Part shown: positions 47,590 to 62,829 of the stretch, in pieces
How positions within the stretch are numbered: position 1 is the stretch's first letter
Layout of the letters: the number at the start of each line of letters is the position of its first letter
From: Austropuccinia psidii
Taxonomy: Eukaryota; Basidiomycota; Pucciniomycetes; Pucciniales; Sphaerophragmiaceae
Assembly (NCBI GenBank): GCA_023105745.1
Contig: JALGQZ010000014.1
Location: 6,700,888-6,764,887, forward strand
DNA length: 64,000 nt
Reading direction: 5' to 3'
Program-made: the position numbers and the translations under genes
Notes under the pieces: model-generated
The model's database searches: none
What the model saw: only the letters and a program-made list of their open reading frames with translations
Told to the model about the DNA's origin: nothing

Positions 47590-49900
47590 CCCATGAAAAG
47601 GTCTCATGTGAAAGTCTTGATGGAGATGTCTTTTTAGCTAGGGATCTCATATAATGTCACAGTATATCCAAATTAAATTTAAATCGTGAAATATTATCTA
47701 GATTTTGGCCTCAACCTGTATCTTATGGGATATTTAACATTCACACTTCTAACAAAATGCATTAAAATTAAACAGCAACAGCACCATTTCTATGGGCTCA
47801 CCTAGATTGAAATTTCATTCAAGTGTAACTCAAATGAGCTCAGATATTCAATAACCTGGATCACTTCATAATATCATGTGCTTTGTAGTTGAATAGCTCT
47901 TGGACTGTGAAGTAAAATTAGGTGGTATTTCTGCTGAGCTCACAAACATGAAAGGTTGTATGGAAATCTCTCTTGAGCTCAGGAATTAAAACATATCCCT
48001 TAAAAATTAACTGGAAGCTTATCTTTGTGATCTCATATAGCACTTGGACATAAGCTGTATATAGTGAAAAATTGAAAAATGCACCAATGCTGCAAAGCTT
48101 AATAAAATGAGCCCACACATAATATCATTATACACCTTTAACTGGATTACAATTGCATGGAATATTAATTTAGATAACCCTAAATATGTTCAAAAGATGA
48201 AATCCCTTTAAAAATGGGGTTGGTTTTGATTTATTATCTATTGGACTATGGGGCCTAATTGGGTAAATTTGCTATGCAAATGATCAACATGGGAGGGTTG
48301 ATGGCAAGCCCCCTTTATATGAAACATTTTAAAAATGTCTCTGGACATCCAAAGTGCACTTGAGCTCTGTGATATTATGAAATTTCTTACCTTATATAAA
48401 AAATCATCAAATCAGCCAGCCTTGTTGAAAAGCTCAATCAAATGAACCTGCACAAATGACCATTTCCACAGGTACAAGTGGATTATGCTTGTGTTCAAGT
48501 TTGATTGAGATGCACTACACCATATGAAGACCCCTAAAAGCATTGATAAGGTACAAGTCCCTGGGCTGAGTGGGATACTTAAGCTTTACCACCCATTGGA
48601 ACTTATTGATAATTGGGTGAAATGGCTGTTCAAATGCCCAAAATGGAAGGGTTTATGGAAATATTTCTTGAAATAAAATTATTAAAACTTCCCTTTAGAA
48701 TCTAAAGCTCACTTTTTTTCTGTTAGATTACACAAATATTGGCCAGAATATTGATGTAACAAAAAAATAAAAATTCAGCCTTGCTACAAAGTTTAATCAA
48801 ATGAACCCACATGATAGACCATTTCTACAGGTCCTAGTGGATTATTCTTTCATAAATATGTAATTGTGATTCCCTGGTACATCTAGAGACCACTAATTTC
48901 CTGGAAAAATTGAGCTACTTAAGCTTGACCCCATTAGACTTTATGGATGATTAGGCAAAATCTTTGTGTAAATGTCTAACATGGGAGGGTTTATTGAAAG
49001 CCTAAATGAGATTAAAGGTTCTTAAGATATCCATGGATAATGAAAGCTGTACTTGAGCTCTTTGATATTATTCAAATTCTTCCCAGAATATTAATATAAC
49101 AAAGGTTAAATTAAGACATGCTTAAACATTCAATCAAATGAACTCACAAAAATGACCCCTTTTAAAGGTCCAAGTGCTTCTCTGGACTATTTGAAGACCC
49201 CAAAGAGTTTCAAAAAGGGCCAATACTCTGGTTAAATAAGGATAGCTAAGCTTTAATGCTAATTGAACCTGATGCATGATTGGGTCAAATTGCTATCCGA
49301 ATTCCCAACATGCATGGCTGAATTGCAATAACCCTTGAGCTGAGAGATTATGGAAGTGTCCCTGGAAATTACCCAGGATCATAATATTTGAGTTAATATA
49401 AAATTTCCAGACACAATCTGTATATAGCAAAAAATAAAAAGTCAACTTGTACATAGAGTTCATTTACATTAACCCACACAAAAGACCCTTTATATGGGTT
49501 AAGCTGAATTATGCTTTCAGTCAAATTTAATTGACATTTTCTGTAGAATAATGCCATCTTTAATGATTTAAAAATTCCAATACCTACAGAAATTTTGTTT
49601 ACCTACACTTGAATATAGAGTTGACATTTAGTGGTATGGTGTAAATTTTCTTCCCAAACATCTCACATGCAAGGTTTAAAGGAAGCCCCTGTTAGATTAA
49701 TCATTCCCCTGGTTTTATAGAGGATAAATGGAGCCAAAGACTTAGAGAGAACTCAATTCTTTATCAAATATCTCACTTTCAATACAAGTTCAGATACACT
49801 TTAAAAAGGTATTGCAACAAAACACTTAAAGAAACGCACCAATCTATGCAGGCTTCATGGGAGTCATCTCAATTATGACACTATTTATCTACTGAATTCC
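47590..49900. repeat. Diverged tandem array, unit about 345 bp, about 6-7 copies
   Basis: The anchor ACATGGGAGGGTT-like recurs at about 47945, 48287, 48635, 48975, 49310 and 49665, with a weaker one at 47590. A second anchor, AATCAAATGAACCCACA-like, recurs at about 48093, 48434, 48788, 49131 and 49465. A third, GGTCCAAGTGGATTATGCTT-like, recurs at about 47793, 48133, 48470, 48827, 49165 and 49495. Other words shared in order include CTTGAGCTCTTTGATATTAT, GAAGACCCC and AATTGGGT-AAAT. Spacing is 330-357 bp. Copies are strongly diverged but collinear, which indicates an old satellite. No open frame is conserved between units. Confidence 0.8.
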
Positions 49901-52900
49901 TTCTTAAGCTCACTCATATCCATAGCTATAAAGTCTCAGTCACTTTCTAAATGAACCTACCCATGTATTAAGGAAAATGTGACCCAAGATATGCTCAAAA
50001 AAACCATGACTACATTTAATGAATTTATTCAGCTCAAATTCATATTCACATAACCTTTTGTATAAAAGAAAGAGCTAAGTGTAATTCAGGAGATATAAAA
50101 TGTGTGTAGATTCATAAAAAAAAAAGCCACATTTTCCTCACATATGCATATAGCATATATTTAACTTCTCCAAGAGATTTGAGGAAATATTCAGTTATTC
50201 AGGTCTATAGAAAAACTGCAAAAAATGAGCTCCTGAGACCTGAAAATGAATTTTAATTTCCCAAAGCATTCAAATAAAGCCCTAAGAAAATAAATCACAA
50301 GAATAAATTCCAATCCTACATTATCAAAAAAATAGAAACTCTTGGTGAATAAAGTCCATATATCTCACAGAGGTGAAATAAAATATTATCTGAATTCTCA
50401 ATACTATACTATATTAAAATGAGTGTCTGAAAATTTTCTCCAAACTTTAAATTCAATCATAATAAGGCTCAATACTTTTTGGATTTGCAATATTAACCAT
50501 GGTTGATCATAATTTAAATTACAAGCAGTAGAATATAGCTTAATAAATATTTTCCCTTACACCTGTTCTATCTATTCTCAAATACATACCAACGTATCAA
50601 GAAATAAATATATGCCATTTTTGCATATATGAATTCTTAGGGTGAGTAATATTGAATAATGAATACATGAAACTCCCATATGATATCTATATCTCTATGA
50701 TGTGAAATATTTTGTATGTGGTAAATATTTCTGCTTATATTTGAAATATCTCCATGGAAGAAAGTGACTTTTTCAGTGATGCAGACCTTACAGAAAAGTG
50801 ACTTTCTTAGTGATTTAACTCAGAAAGGCAAGTGAGGTAAAATTTATGCTCTAGCACTGCTACACAAATTTTACTCTGATTAAGTTTAAAGGAAGTGACA
50901 CCATCTTTTCCCAGGTGCATCAGATCTTTCTCTCTTTGCTAACTGTAATTTCCCTTGGATCAGTTATACTAATTCTTGAAGAGACTTTGATAAGGAGATC
51001 AATTTACAGAGTGGTTTATACTAATGCTCATTAGAAGCCTAAGGATATAATTCATAATTTATTTTTTTGTCAAAGATATCACCCGACCAAACTTCCAGAC
51101 AGTCTGTTTCAGAGATTTACTATAATGTGGAATTTCCAGAAAAGGTTAGATATAAAACTCTATACAGATCCTCCAGACAGCTTCTTCTTTTTGAGGATAT
51201 GAAAAAGACATTTTATAGCCATTTAGTGATCCTATACCCCTAGGAAACTACATCCATTATTTACAATTTTATTTTTACTTCTTTAGATTGTGTCATTTGA
51301 TTGGCTTTTGGTGCAGTGTAGCCACATGGAATGTCTTTTTACATCTTTAAGAGAATTCTTCTTGTGAATCTTTCTGTTTCAACTGTATTATCTGAGAGGT
51401 TTATCATGGTCAAGCAACTATTATCCATACAGATTTAATTTATTCTACATCCAAAATTAAATTCTTTGGGATCTTACATTATAGCTAGAGGGTAATTTTG
51501 TAGTAATTTTCAGAATCTAAACTTCAAATGTCACATTTTTAATGATATTTTTCTTGATGTAGCTATGATTAAGGTAAAAATCAGCTCTCATGTATATTAT
51601 TCATTTCATGTGCTCCACATGTTTGATCAAACTTCCAATTATGGAATCATGTTATCTTCAACAATCATTATTCCTTTCAAATAATGTTTCTGTTTCTGTT
51701 TAGCTCATACATACAGTAATATGCAGTATAATGTTAATTTGATTTTTATGAATCTAGCTGTTTTACTATGTATACTTATTTTTGAGAATTAGATATCCTC
51801 CATGGTAGTTAATGGTGGAATAAATGTTGGAATGAAAGGTTAAGGGCTCTCAAGGAGTATTCATGGGGATCATTTTGCTTGGATTTGCTGCATGAATTTA
51901 ACTGGGGAATTTTTTCAAAATTTGTAATGTAGCTTGGGGATCTTATATATTTATTACTTTGATTTTAAGTTTAAGTTGCTCTCTGAGCTCTTAAGCTCAA
52001 ATTTAACATGTCTGGCTGATCAAAATCTATACATTTCATGTAAGGTGAGAATATTTTATTGAAATATTTTGGTGAGTTTTAGAGTAAAATTGATGGTTTA
52101 TGTGATGTTTTTGGGGTGAGTCAGAGTCATTGCATACTAATAGAGCTATTATAAATCATAATATTTTTCCACTCATAAGACTATTTGAGCTAATATTTTC
52201 TATTATTGTATTATTATTTTGAGTTAAATATCATATACCTTTTATTAATAAGTGTGAATGGCTACCAAGCAGTAGTTTACTTTAAGCTTGAGAGGATATG
52301 TGAACTGATACTTTAGTATACCTTAGAAACTTTTGAAAGGCCTCAAGGTCACAAGTACTAAAGCTGATGTAGTAATACCCTTTAATGGATAAATGGAGCT
52401 CATATCCATAAGTAAGAATAAAATTTACCCCAAAACAAAGTTATTTTGGACAAATATGTAGTATTAGGTATATTCAGCACATTAACAACCCTCTTAGTAC
52501 TATTGAAAATTCCTGAACAGACAAAAGAAACATATATTAGAAACACAGATCCTTTGGTCCCTCAGTCACACATTGAAAGGCTACATTATTTTTAAAATAA
52601 ACAGAGCCTGACTAAATTCACTGGAATTCCTTCTTCACAATACCCTGAGAAAAGCCCAACTCAGCTCTCAGAAATATATGGAAAGTAAAACTACTAAATA
52701 AACCTACACAGCTGAAGTTAATGAATGAATTGAATCAAAAACCCAACTAAATGAATGAATAAAATCAGCTAACACTTAAATTCTACATCATCAAAAAAGT
52801 AATTGAATCTAATACCAAACCCTGTATGGAAAACAGGGCCTAAATAAAAAATTAATTGAGAAATTTCCACATACTAAATTACTGAAGAGCTACTTAGAAA

Positions 52901-55900
52901 CATAATACAGTTCAGGAAAGGTCATAATATGACCAAGTGAAGAATTTCTCATGCTAAATATCACATATTCATTTTTTCATTGATTTAAGATTTGAATTTC
53001 TATCTGCAAGAAAGAACCACCTGATCTCAATCTAAAGTGTCATAGAGACCAAACAGCCACAGAATCTAGATTAAATATTCAGAAACCTCAATAAAAAATC
53101 ATCCAGAATATCAATCCTGAAAATTCTCTTATTAAAAAAATTTAAAGTATATGACATGATAGCCACTCACCTGAGCTGGAGCATGTGGAAGAGAAAAGAC
53201 CTGTGTAGGAGGAAAATCTCAACCAAGAATTTAATTACAATGAAATCATTTGTTAATTACATAACTCAAGAAAAATCAAGTAGCAATAAGGCTGTGTAAA
53301 AGGAAAACCTACACCAAAACTGAAATCACATGGCAAATTAAAGGCATATTCTCACCAAAATCAGTAGTCCCATAACAAAAGAAAAGGAAATCAAGATTAA
53401 TTTAAATGGAAAATAAAAGATTACATGGAGGAGGATCCACAGGATCCTTGAAATGTGTAAATAAAGAAGATCTCTCCCCCAGCTTCTAAATTACCTCATG
53501 TATTTATATCTAATCTGGTCAAATGACTTTTTTCCTCATCTGGGCTTTAGTATAGTATAGTATGATGGCTTTGAATACCCAGTAGACAGGCTCATTAGTA
53601 CTATAATATTGAAAATATACCCAGTATTCAAGCTCAGACATGATATTTGATTGAAGGAAAATTCATCTTGCTACCAGAGCATAATCTACCAATATTGTTG
53701 AGTTATTTTATCCTTATTTAATACCCAATTCTTTGATGTATTAAAGTTTACATCAAGTAATCATTATCACCATTATTTCACACCACCAAAGCCCCATAAT
53801 TGAGAGAAACAATAATCCCTTTGCAATGATTTTCTGTATATTATGATATTGTGTTATCTTACCCTAAAAAACTCTAATCAATAAAAAATCACTGTCAAGC
53901 TATCAAGGCAATTGATATATTAAAATTTTGTTACAAAAAAGAGTTTACTTTCCAAATATTTTCAAGGAATATCTTATAGCCAGAAAAGCAGACCCTTGAA
54001 ATTTTGAAATTTGCTTTATTACTAAAAATTCATTTATTTAATTATTTATTACAAATTTATGATTAGATACTCTTTCATTGTTATTTTTCAATTGTGACAA
54101 AAATTAATCATTATCTTTCCTGTAAGCTTCCAAGAATATTTTATTCAGGATTTTAGGGGGAAGGAGATGCACCTGTTCACTCTTGGGCACAGTTTTTATG
54201 AGAAGTCTACAACTAGTTACCTGTGGTCTCCCCCTTCAGGTATAGCCTTATTCCAGTTGTATTTAGGAGGATTCCTCAAGTACAAGTGTTATTTTATTTG
54301 AATTTCTGGATAGAAAATACAATTAAGCTGAGTCAAAAAAGATTTAGTGCATGTATTGAAATTTCTAATTTGATTCCAAATTTGATTCTATTTGTGGAAT
54401 GTGTTTAAAATGCACTTCACCTTAAGTTTAAATCAAATACCAAATTAATTTTCTTTGAAAGGGCTTCTAGTTGCTTAATAAGTAGCTATTTGAATTTTTT
54501 GAATATTATAAAAACTTGAAAAGGGCATTTATTCACTCATCCCTAAGGTAGCTATCATCTCACCCAGTATATTCATACATTTAACCCTGATTTGGAATTT
54601 ATCATCATATGAATCACAACTAAAGGGGACCTTTATTTTCCAGTGAAAACATTTTTATAGATTGTTTAGCAGTATTTCAGCTTTGAAAGCTACTTTTCTC
54701 TGTATATTTGAGGCATTTACTGTCATTAAGCTAAAAATAGATATATATTTCACTTTGTTCTAAGATTTTTTAAAAAATTCTTTTTTCAAAAGAGCTTCCT
54801 TTTCCAAGAAAATGTGAGTTTTTTGGATGAAATTGGTAAAGGATCAGTTTTTATCTCTTTTTAATAGATTTTTACAATGAATAATCCCTGGAAAACTGCT
54901 GTTCTTCCAGTTGAAGAAGGTAAGTTCAGCATATATATAGGGAAAATAATTATTCATCTGTAAGAGACAAAGTCATGACACAAGGGTAAATTCAGTGGAT
55001 GCCCCTGATTTCACAATCATGAATGAAAAATTCAGACTTTCACCTGTGTGAGTTATGATGGTATGATACAAAGCCATATTTTCCTTCATATTTATATAGT
55101 GCTGAATCAGCTTCTTTCCTTGTCATATGCTCAGGTTATCCATAGATAAAGCCTCCCGGTTGTCTATCCTGTGGTTTCCAAGGTTGCTCCCCAAAATAAA
55201 CACATTTTCTCACAGAAACGTTAGCATTTTGATTAACATATTACAATGTCTCATGTAAAAGTCACCCCTTTAGAATTTAAACCTTTCACTATAACCATTT
55301 CAATTGGGTCCATATTTACCATCAAAATATAGTTTTTAAAACCCCTTGCACTAATAAAACTTGTTTCAGGGGTTATGTTTCACCATCTATTCATTACAAA
55401 GCTTTTATTTTTCTCATTTATTTGAGGAAATTTTTTTAAAACAGCCAGAAAGCGTTTGGGGCTTTATTTTCACCTGCTAGTGTGACCAATCCCTAAAATT
55501 TTCCAGATTCTTCTGCGTAGATTTTTGCACCAGCTATTTTAAAATGCACTTAGTGTCCACAAGGTCTATGGGCAGCTTTTTTATTCAGATAGTGCAAAAA
55601 AATAATTTGTTTTTGCAGCTTTTTTGTGTGGAAGTTTGCACTAGTTTCTTTTGCAGCATGTTTTTGGTTGTTATCATACACCAGTCAATAAAATAAAGCT
55701 CCAATAAATTCAGAATCAGCCAGCAAGACTTTTTCTAACTAACACTCTGAAGATGTTTAAGGAATTTTTTGGCATTTCATGTGGATTAAAATAAATGATT
55801 CATGCTTTCAGATTATTTCTTGAGGGTTTTCAGAAACTTTGGGCATAGTTACAAAGGAAATATGAAGAAATGCTAAGTTTTGTCTTAGTCATTTGAGAAG

Positions 55901-58900
55901 CTGGAAAAGTTAACTAGTAAAAACACTTATGTGTCAGCTTCAGATTGGTGGAGAGACAAAAATTCTTTTGTGGAGCTTAATCAATGAACATTAATCAATA
56001 GAGTAATTGCAAAATATTTCTGTGTGTTTCTGGAAAATAAACTCTTTGATATAGCTCTCTAATTGTCTGAGAGCCTATTGAACTTTCACTCCCTAAAAAA
56101 ATTCAAAAAATTGAAGTATTTCTTTTGAATAACTATATATATGATCCTGAACATTAACCATTAAATTCAGAGTTTTATAGCTTTTATTCATCAATTCTGT
56201 TGAGCCCCTAGATATTGGTGTAAAAAATACTCTGTGATATCAAGTGCTTGTCACAGGTATTTCTGAATAACCTCAGAGTATCTTCACAATCACTTATGGG
56301 GTTTTTTTCCAGTGAAAGCACTCTTCTATAGACTCCAATGAGCCTTCACAAGCCCATATTGTGGATAGGCCTTTTTAGTTTTTTCTTAAGCTTTTTCAAG
56401 TATTTTTTTTATTACACAGTAAGTAGTGTATAATACTTAATTATTATCCCAGGAAGCTGTGAAGGTTAAAATAATTAGGAGAGTAATTCTGTTTTGGTGT
56501 AGCAAGATGATTAAAATATCAAAAAAAATATGTAATGAAGCTATAAATTGTTTGGAGATAATGATAATCATCTTGATTTGGTTTTTGGAGGGACTATAGT
56601 ATCATATTATAATTATATGAAGGGCTTTGTAGTATATATATGGATTCACAGCCTCTCAGATTAATGATATTAATGAAGGGTTGAATTCTGGTCTTATCTT
56701 TCTTTTATTAAAGACTTGGAATAGCTTGGTAAGTGATATACAATCTGGTATCTATGCTCAATTATAAGCTTATAATCTGCGATTGGAAACTATTTATGAG
56801 AAGAGATCTCTTGAATCTCAAACCTTTAATTATCAAAGCAATCTTACCAATGAATTTTCAACTGGCCCAGAGTTTAGCATTGCAGTACCTTAACTCATAT
56901 ACAAGAATAGTGATTAATTGGAGGAATTGTTTCAAGCTTGATTAATGATGAATTTCCTTTTTTTTCTGGGAGTATTTACTTTTCTATTTACTATCTCTAT
57001 AATATTAGTTGAATTTCAAGGAATCAAATATATGATTAATCAAAAAGATAATGCAGAATGGATATTAATTTCTTTTTTATATGGAAGCAACAATCATCAA
57101 TCATTTTCAACAGGAATTATTTCATATGAAATAACCTTCAATGTTAAATGTGGTCAGTGTAGATGCTGTGTATTTCATTTCATGAAATTTGCATATTATT
57201 AATAAAATATACTTTAATCCATTAAATACCAGCTAAAATGGCTTTATTAAATACCTTATTGGAATATGAAATTCAATTCAATCTCTAAAAATATATAATT
57301 GAAAGGCTTTTTGAATCTTGCTATCCATTAAACTTCCAGTAGGACTCTTGGATATGTCAGCTATAAAATATTTCAGCCCTTGTCTGTCAGATAATTATGG
57401 CTTTTCTGCCAAACTTCTATATAAGAAATATGGTATATATATTCTTTGCTTTTATTCAAAGAATAATGTATGTTAAATGAGATCTGTCATTTATTCCATC
57501 ACTCAATAAAATCATTAAAATAGGATTTTTCCTTAATGTAATATTTATCTTGAGCTAGGAATATCAATGTCCAATTTAATTAAGCTTATTTCTTACTTTC
57601 AGTGGTTTTGTAGCCATTGTAGAAGCTTCTTTAATTTTCTTTTTTCATCTCAATAAATCATTTTTTTTGCAAATTTACAAAAGGAAATTCATGCTAAACA
57701 TATTCATGTCTTCATAATTGATAAAAAAATTAAATAATGTTTAGAATTACAAAATTGATAAGAGAAAAGAAGGCACTAAATCTACCAATGTGATGATTTT
57801 CTTTTGGACTCATTATTCCATGCTTACAGCTACCAAGAAGTTGCACCAAAGGAATATGAAATAAGCTTTCAAAAATTTATATGAAGATAGCACCAGGTGT
57901 TTTTTCATTTCAACTACAGGCTTGTGGTTTATATCTTTGAATGGTATCTTTATGTAAAGTCTATTAGCTACTTCATATTTTCATACAGAAGATATCCTTT
58001 AATTCTTAGACAAATTGAGCTATCATAAGCTCAACTGGATATTCAGTATGGGTAATTAAAGATAATCTGTATTTATGTAATACAGATACCATCATTAAGC
58101 AGAAGGTATACATGTATTTTACCCTGAGGTGAATTTAAATGCTAGTTAGGTTAAACAAACTGGGAAGTAATTTTTTTGTAATAAGTTTGAATCAATATTG
58201 AAATAATAATTAATATATTTGAGGTACTCTTCAGATTTATATTTAAGTGTAAAGCAAAAGCTCCACCCCAGTTATGGAGATTTTTTACACTCAGGAAAGC
58301 TCATATCCCATATGATTTTTATTTAAGTATGAGTTTGAATATTCTAATTTTCCCATAGAGGTCTTTTGGTAATGCTTTTCTCATAGAATGTTAATCTATT
58401 ATCAATATCTCAGATGGATACAGTTATTCCAACTCAATGAAAAATACCTTTAAGCCAGTATTGAAGCTATATTGACCAACTTCTTATTATCAAATTAAGC
58501 TAGGAATTTGAAAATTAGTCATACATTTCTGTAAGCTTTCTTCTATTTATAGAGAAATTATCCTCTCTAAAATTTTTGAATATTTCATGTTATATTGTGC
58601 AAGCCAAAATCTGATATATGTTATTCCCATCCATATTTTTGTTGAATGTCATGAAAATAATTACATAATATGCCTATAAATTTTTTTCAAGAATATCATT
58701 TCACCCAGATTTCATCACTATTTTACTTTTGGGTTGAAAATCACAGGTTTATGGCCTTGATGTATTGTAAAAAGTGAGTTCTTGTTATATTTGCCCCCAA
58801 AAAATATTCTTTACTTATCTAACTGTATATAGATTATATGAATGAAGGATAAAAACAGCTTTCCAGAATATCTGGTGACTATCATCATGCACAAAGTACC

Positions 58901-61900
58901 GTATTTCAAGGTGAAAATGAATTATGCTTAAATTGATATGGTTGTATTGTTGCTTGTCTTTAAAAAAAAGAGAAAAAAATTCAAAAGAAACAAGTTTTTT
59001 ATATAATTATTGTGCAAGAGTAGAGGTTTTTATTGATTTCCCTTGTGATTGAAACTCAAAAGAATTGAATCTTTAAGTGTTTTTGAGACTCCTATATATG
59101 TAGGATGGCACAAAATAATGATTTCAGATTTCCCAATCCATCTCCTTTGTTCTTGAACATGGATATTTATCTTGTGAGTGAGACCAAAATTGCCTCAATT
59201 TTCTTATGTGAATGAATTCATTCTTTTGTAGCTTTTTTTGTATATGTATTTTCTGAGGACCATTCTTTATCTTTTACTTGGAATCTTGGCTTGTATAAGA
59301 AACAGGAAAAAGTGAGATATAGCAGAATTCTTCTGTATTTCATTCCCTGTAGTATGAATAGGTGTAAATATTTGGGAATGCACATGATTTTGTTCATAAT
59401 TTAAAATCTTTAAGGTCTAAAGATTTAATTTTTCATATTTTTTTTGGTAATGTAAGGTATATTATCAGGACCACTCTGAATGATTCCCTACAAAATATCA
59501 CCTCTAATTTTTGTTGTATGTTTTTCATAATGTCCTACTATTTTAAAAGCTTCATGGGCTTTGTATATTGAAACAAATATCTCTTAGTTTTACAAATTTA
59601 ACATGATTGTTTCCTGTGTATATTTGAAGTGGAAAGAAAGGAATGAAAGAATTCAATGCATCTTGGATAGTATTTGGAAAAATTTAATCAAGTATAATGT
59701 GAGTAATAGGGGAATTTAAAAGAAGGAGAAGATATTCATGCGAGTGAGGGATCAATTTTACTAAATAAAAAAGCTCTTTTACAGTTTTATACAACTTTAA
59801 AGTGGAATTTTTTGATTTTCCAAATGAGATTAATCATTGGAGATATATTATCAGTTAAAATAAATATTTGTGGTTCATTATGAATGTGAGATATCTTATT
59901 TTTTTCAAGTGTAAACAGAATATCTGGAAGTGCCAGCTCAACTTAAAAATCTGAGCAGATGAATCATGAATCAGAAAACTGGGGTAAATATTGCCTAATA
60001 TGTGGCCCCATTTTACAGCCACTTTTCTTCCCAATAATGCAGCCTTGAATTTCTCTTGCCTCAGGAATTTTCTATTCTGTTGAATGAAATCACTTGCATA
60101 ATTTAAGCATCATATTGGGAAAATTTTCTATGCTTTATAGAATGCTTCATACCCTCTTGGCCTAGTTTTTCCCAATTTTTTCTCAAAAAAAATTAGGTTT
60201 TTATGCCCCATTGTTCCCTGTTTAAATTCAAAAACCAACTGAAATCTTTATGATTGTTTTTTTGTTTGTGATCATTTCTCCAAATGAATTTTGGGTTATT
60301 TTTTCCTGGTGGTATTTTATATTTTATGTTTTTTTGGTGTGGCTCTAATTATTGTTTTTATTTCTTTTGGTATTTTGACCAGTTCTTAACAATCCTTTTT
60401 TTTTCTGACAAGGGAATACTTGGCCATTTTGAATTCTTTCAAGTTTTTTTTTGGTTTTTTGTTTCTTTGTCATTAATGGTGTAATTAAAGATATGTTCCT
60501 TTTAAAGCTGTGTGACCTTGTCTTCAAATGGCTTAATTTTTAGCTTTCTTCTCATGATTTGCTTCTTTTTAGGGCTTTCATTTCTATAAACATGTTTAGC
60601 TTTGTTCTTGAGGAGTCTTTTCACTCATGCCTGATTTTTCTAAATTGATTTTGACATTGGCATCAATTTGTAAGAAAGGTTAGAAAGGTTCTAGATACTT
60701 TTGAGCTTAAAACAAAAGAGTAATAACAAAACATTATGGGATAAAAAAACACAAATAAATGAAAAATATAAATACAAAACACAAAACAACTTTATAGCCT
60801 ACAGAAAAACTCTAAAATATGATATATGTATAACACACCTTTCAAAAACATCCAAAAAAGATTACTCTTCAATAAAAAAAATTGTAAACTTTATCCATCT
60901 TTTTCTCCTTGATTTGATAAAAAAAGGTTTTCTCAGTGATCACATTTGAATGAATGAGCTTTGAGATTGTGCTTCTCTCACTATAAATCTGAAGCCTCTC
61001 ATTCAAAAAACTACAACTCAATATATAAATAAAATAGGAATTAGTTCAAAAAAAATAAATACCATCCAGTTTTTACAATTGAAAATTCTCAGAAGATTGA
61101 AATGAAACAAAAAAACATCAAAAGATTAAAAACTGAATGTGATAATTTCTCCCAAGCTTTCAAGTATTGGATTTGTGTTCATGTTTCCTTTGATTTTTTT
61201 TGAGATTTTTTTTTAAATATTAATGAAAAATGGATACCATGAGTAATCTTTTTGAATTGCAATTTTCTCAAAAATAAGAATCCAAACTAGACCAAACAAA
61301 TAACAAAATGTGATTTAGGTCATTCTTTAATATTCCAAAATAAGTAACATTCAACTACAAAAATACACAATTCAAGATATTCTAACAAGGAGTTATAACT
61401 GAATAATAAATAGATTATATAAATTCAAAATTGAAATTATGTCTTTCAGAAAAAAACATCCCATCAAATAAAATATTCTCCAAGGAGAAAAATGCTGCTG
61501 AAATATTCAGCATAGTACCATTTTTGTGATATCAAATTGGGTTTATTTTCCCTCTTAAAAAAAATCATAATTGAGAGAAAGTCAATCTGAATAACATTAT
61601 TTTCCTGAAACATTCATGATTTTTGATGATTCAAAATAACTCTTTCAAAAAGTGTTTCAAGAAAAAAATAATGATGAAGTTCATTTCATTTGGAAAAGAC
61701 AATTACTTCTTTCTATCTCAGGATCAGGAGGAGGGTATTACTTATAAAAAAAACATTTTATCTTATTTTTGGGTATGAAATTCAAAATGGGAAGGCTAAT
61801 CATCTAGCATTAGTTAAAAAAACAATACTCACAACTTTTGAAATTTTTTGATTTAATTCCATAAAATTCCAAATTATTAACCATGTAGCTTGAAGTATTT

Positions 61901-62340
61901 GCATAAGATTAACAAAGTTATGAATTATGTTGACCTTATACATTGGGCCTTATTAGTTGTATTCAGTCTCTGTTGGTCCTGCAGCACCAGCTGAAAGGTC
62001 TTGGTTTTTCATACTGGCTTATATTTTTGGCCACTTTTGGCACCTTTTACTGTATAGCAATGACAGGGGACTAAGGCTTGGGCTACTGTTGATTGTGACT
62101 TTTCTCTGTTGAGGCAGAGAAAACATGTAGGCTTTGTCCTTGTATAAGAATAATAAATTGCCCTTGTAGAACTTGGCTTGTAACAATAGTGATGCAAACA
62201 AAAGTTTTAAAAATCTTCCTCAATTATCCTGAGGACCTAGTTTCTATACCCAATTCAACAGAAAGAAAAATCCAAAAATAAAGAGAAAAAAATTACATGG
62301 GCAACCATTCCTCAAGATTCTTGAGGAAATCTGTCATTTT
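49901..62340. other. AT-rich, CpG-poor desert, no gene seen
   Basis: About 12 kb without a credible coding region. Short frames (for example 54223-54408, 56733-57202, 60284-60484, 60701-60949) are AT-driven, lack known motifs and have no supporting exon structure. A paired motif AGTGACTTTCTTAGTGAT-like occurs at about 50762 and 50797. No tRNA or rRNA gene was recognised. Confidence 0.5.
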
Positions 62341-62829
62341 AGTCACTCTCGAGAATTTTTAGGATATTCAATTGAATTTATGGCGACACAAGTACTTATC
62401 CAAAGCAAGACACCGGTACTTGTTCACATCAAACTATGAAACACTAATTTGAGACCAAGAAAGCATTTCACGGTTTGTTAACAGCTAATAAAACCAAGAC
62501 TCCTCGTAAAACCATCATAAATCACATCGATCACTAATATCTAAGAAAAAATAAATACTTTTAATCAGAGAACTTGATAAAGCTTTATGGGTGTATATGT
62601 ATAATATACATGCAAGCAAGCCATCCATTTAGAGGCCAAGGTGGTGCTGGGCAAATTAAAACTTGCTACTCAACGAACCAAAAGAAAGCTACAAATCAAG
62701 AATTCCACATTATTGTTCCGCTGTGGTGAATTGGAGATGCTGAAGGCCCATACATAAATTGGGGCCATGTCAATCATGATAATCAGCGTGGTTCATTAAA
62801 TACACCTCAAAGAGAAAGACGAGGAGCGT
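62341..62829 (-). other. 3' flank of the HP1-type gene
   Basis: CpG returns abruptly at about 62349 in a segment that is downstream of the HP1 stop codon. It probably holds the 3' untranslated region and terminator. AATAAA-like words on the minus strand are too common in this AT-rich DNA to fix the poly(A) site. Confidence 0.35.

Noticed and set aside
60284..60527. Phe/Trp-rich plus-strand and Lys-rich minus-strand open frames
   Set aside because: Both come from a T-rich tract and have low complexity with no conserved start or splice context.
42173..62340. tRNA, rRNA or small RNA genes in the desert
   Set aside because: No B-box-like GGTTCGANNCC or other conserved RNA signature was seen; CpG is nearly absent here, so such a box would stand out.
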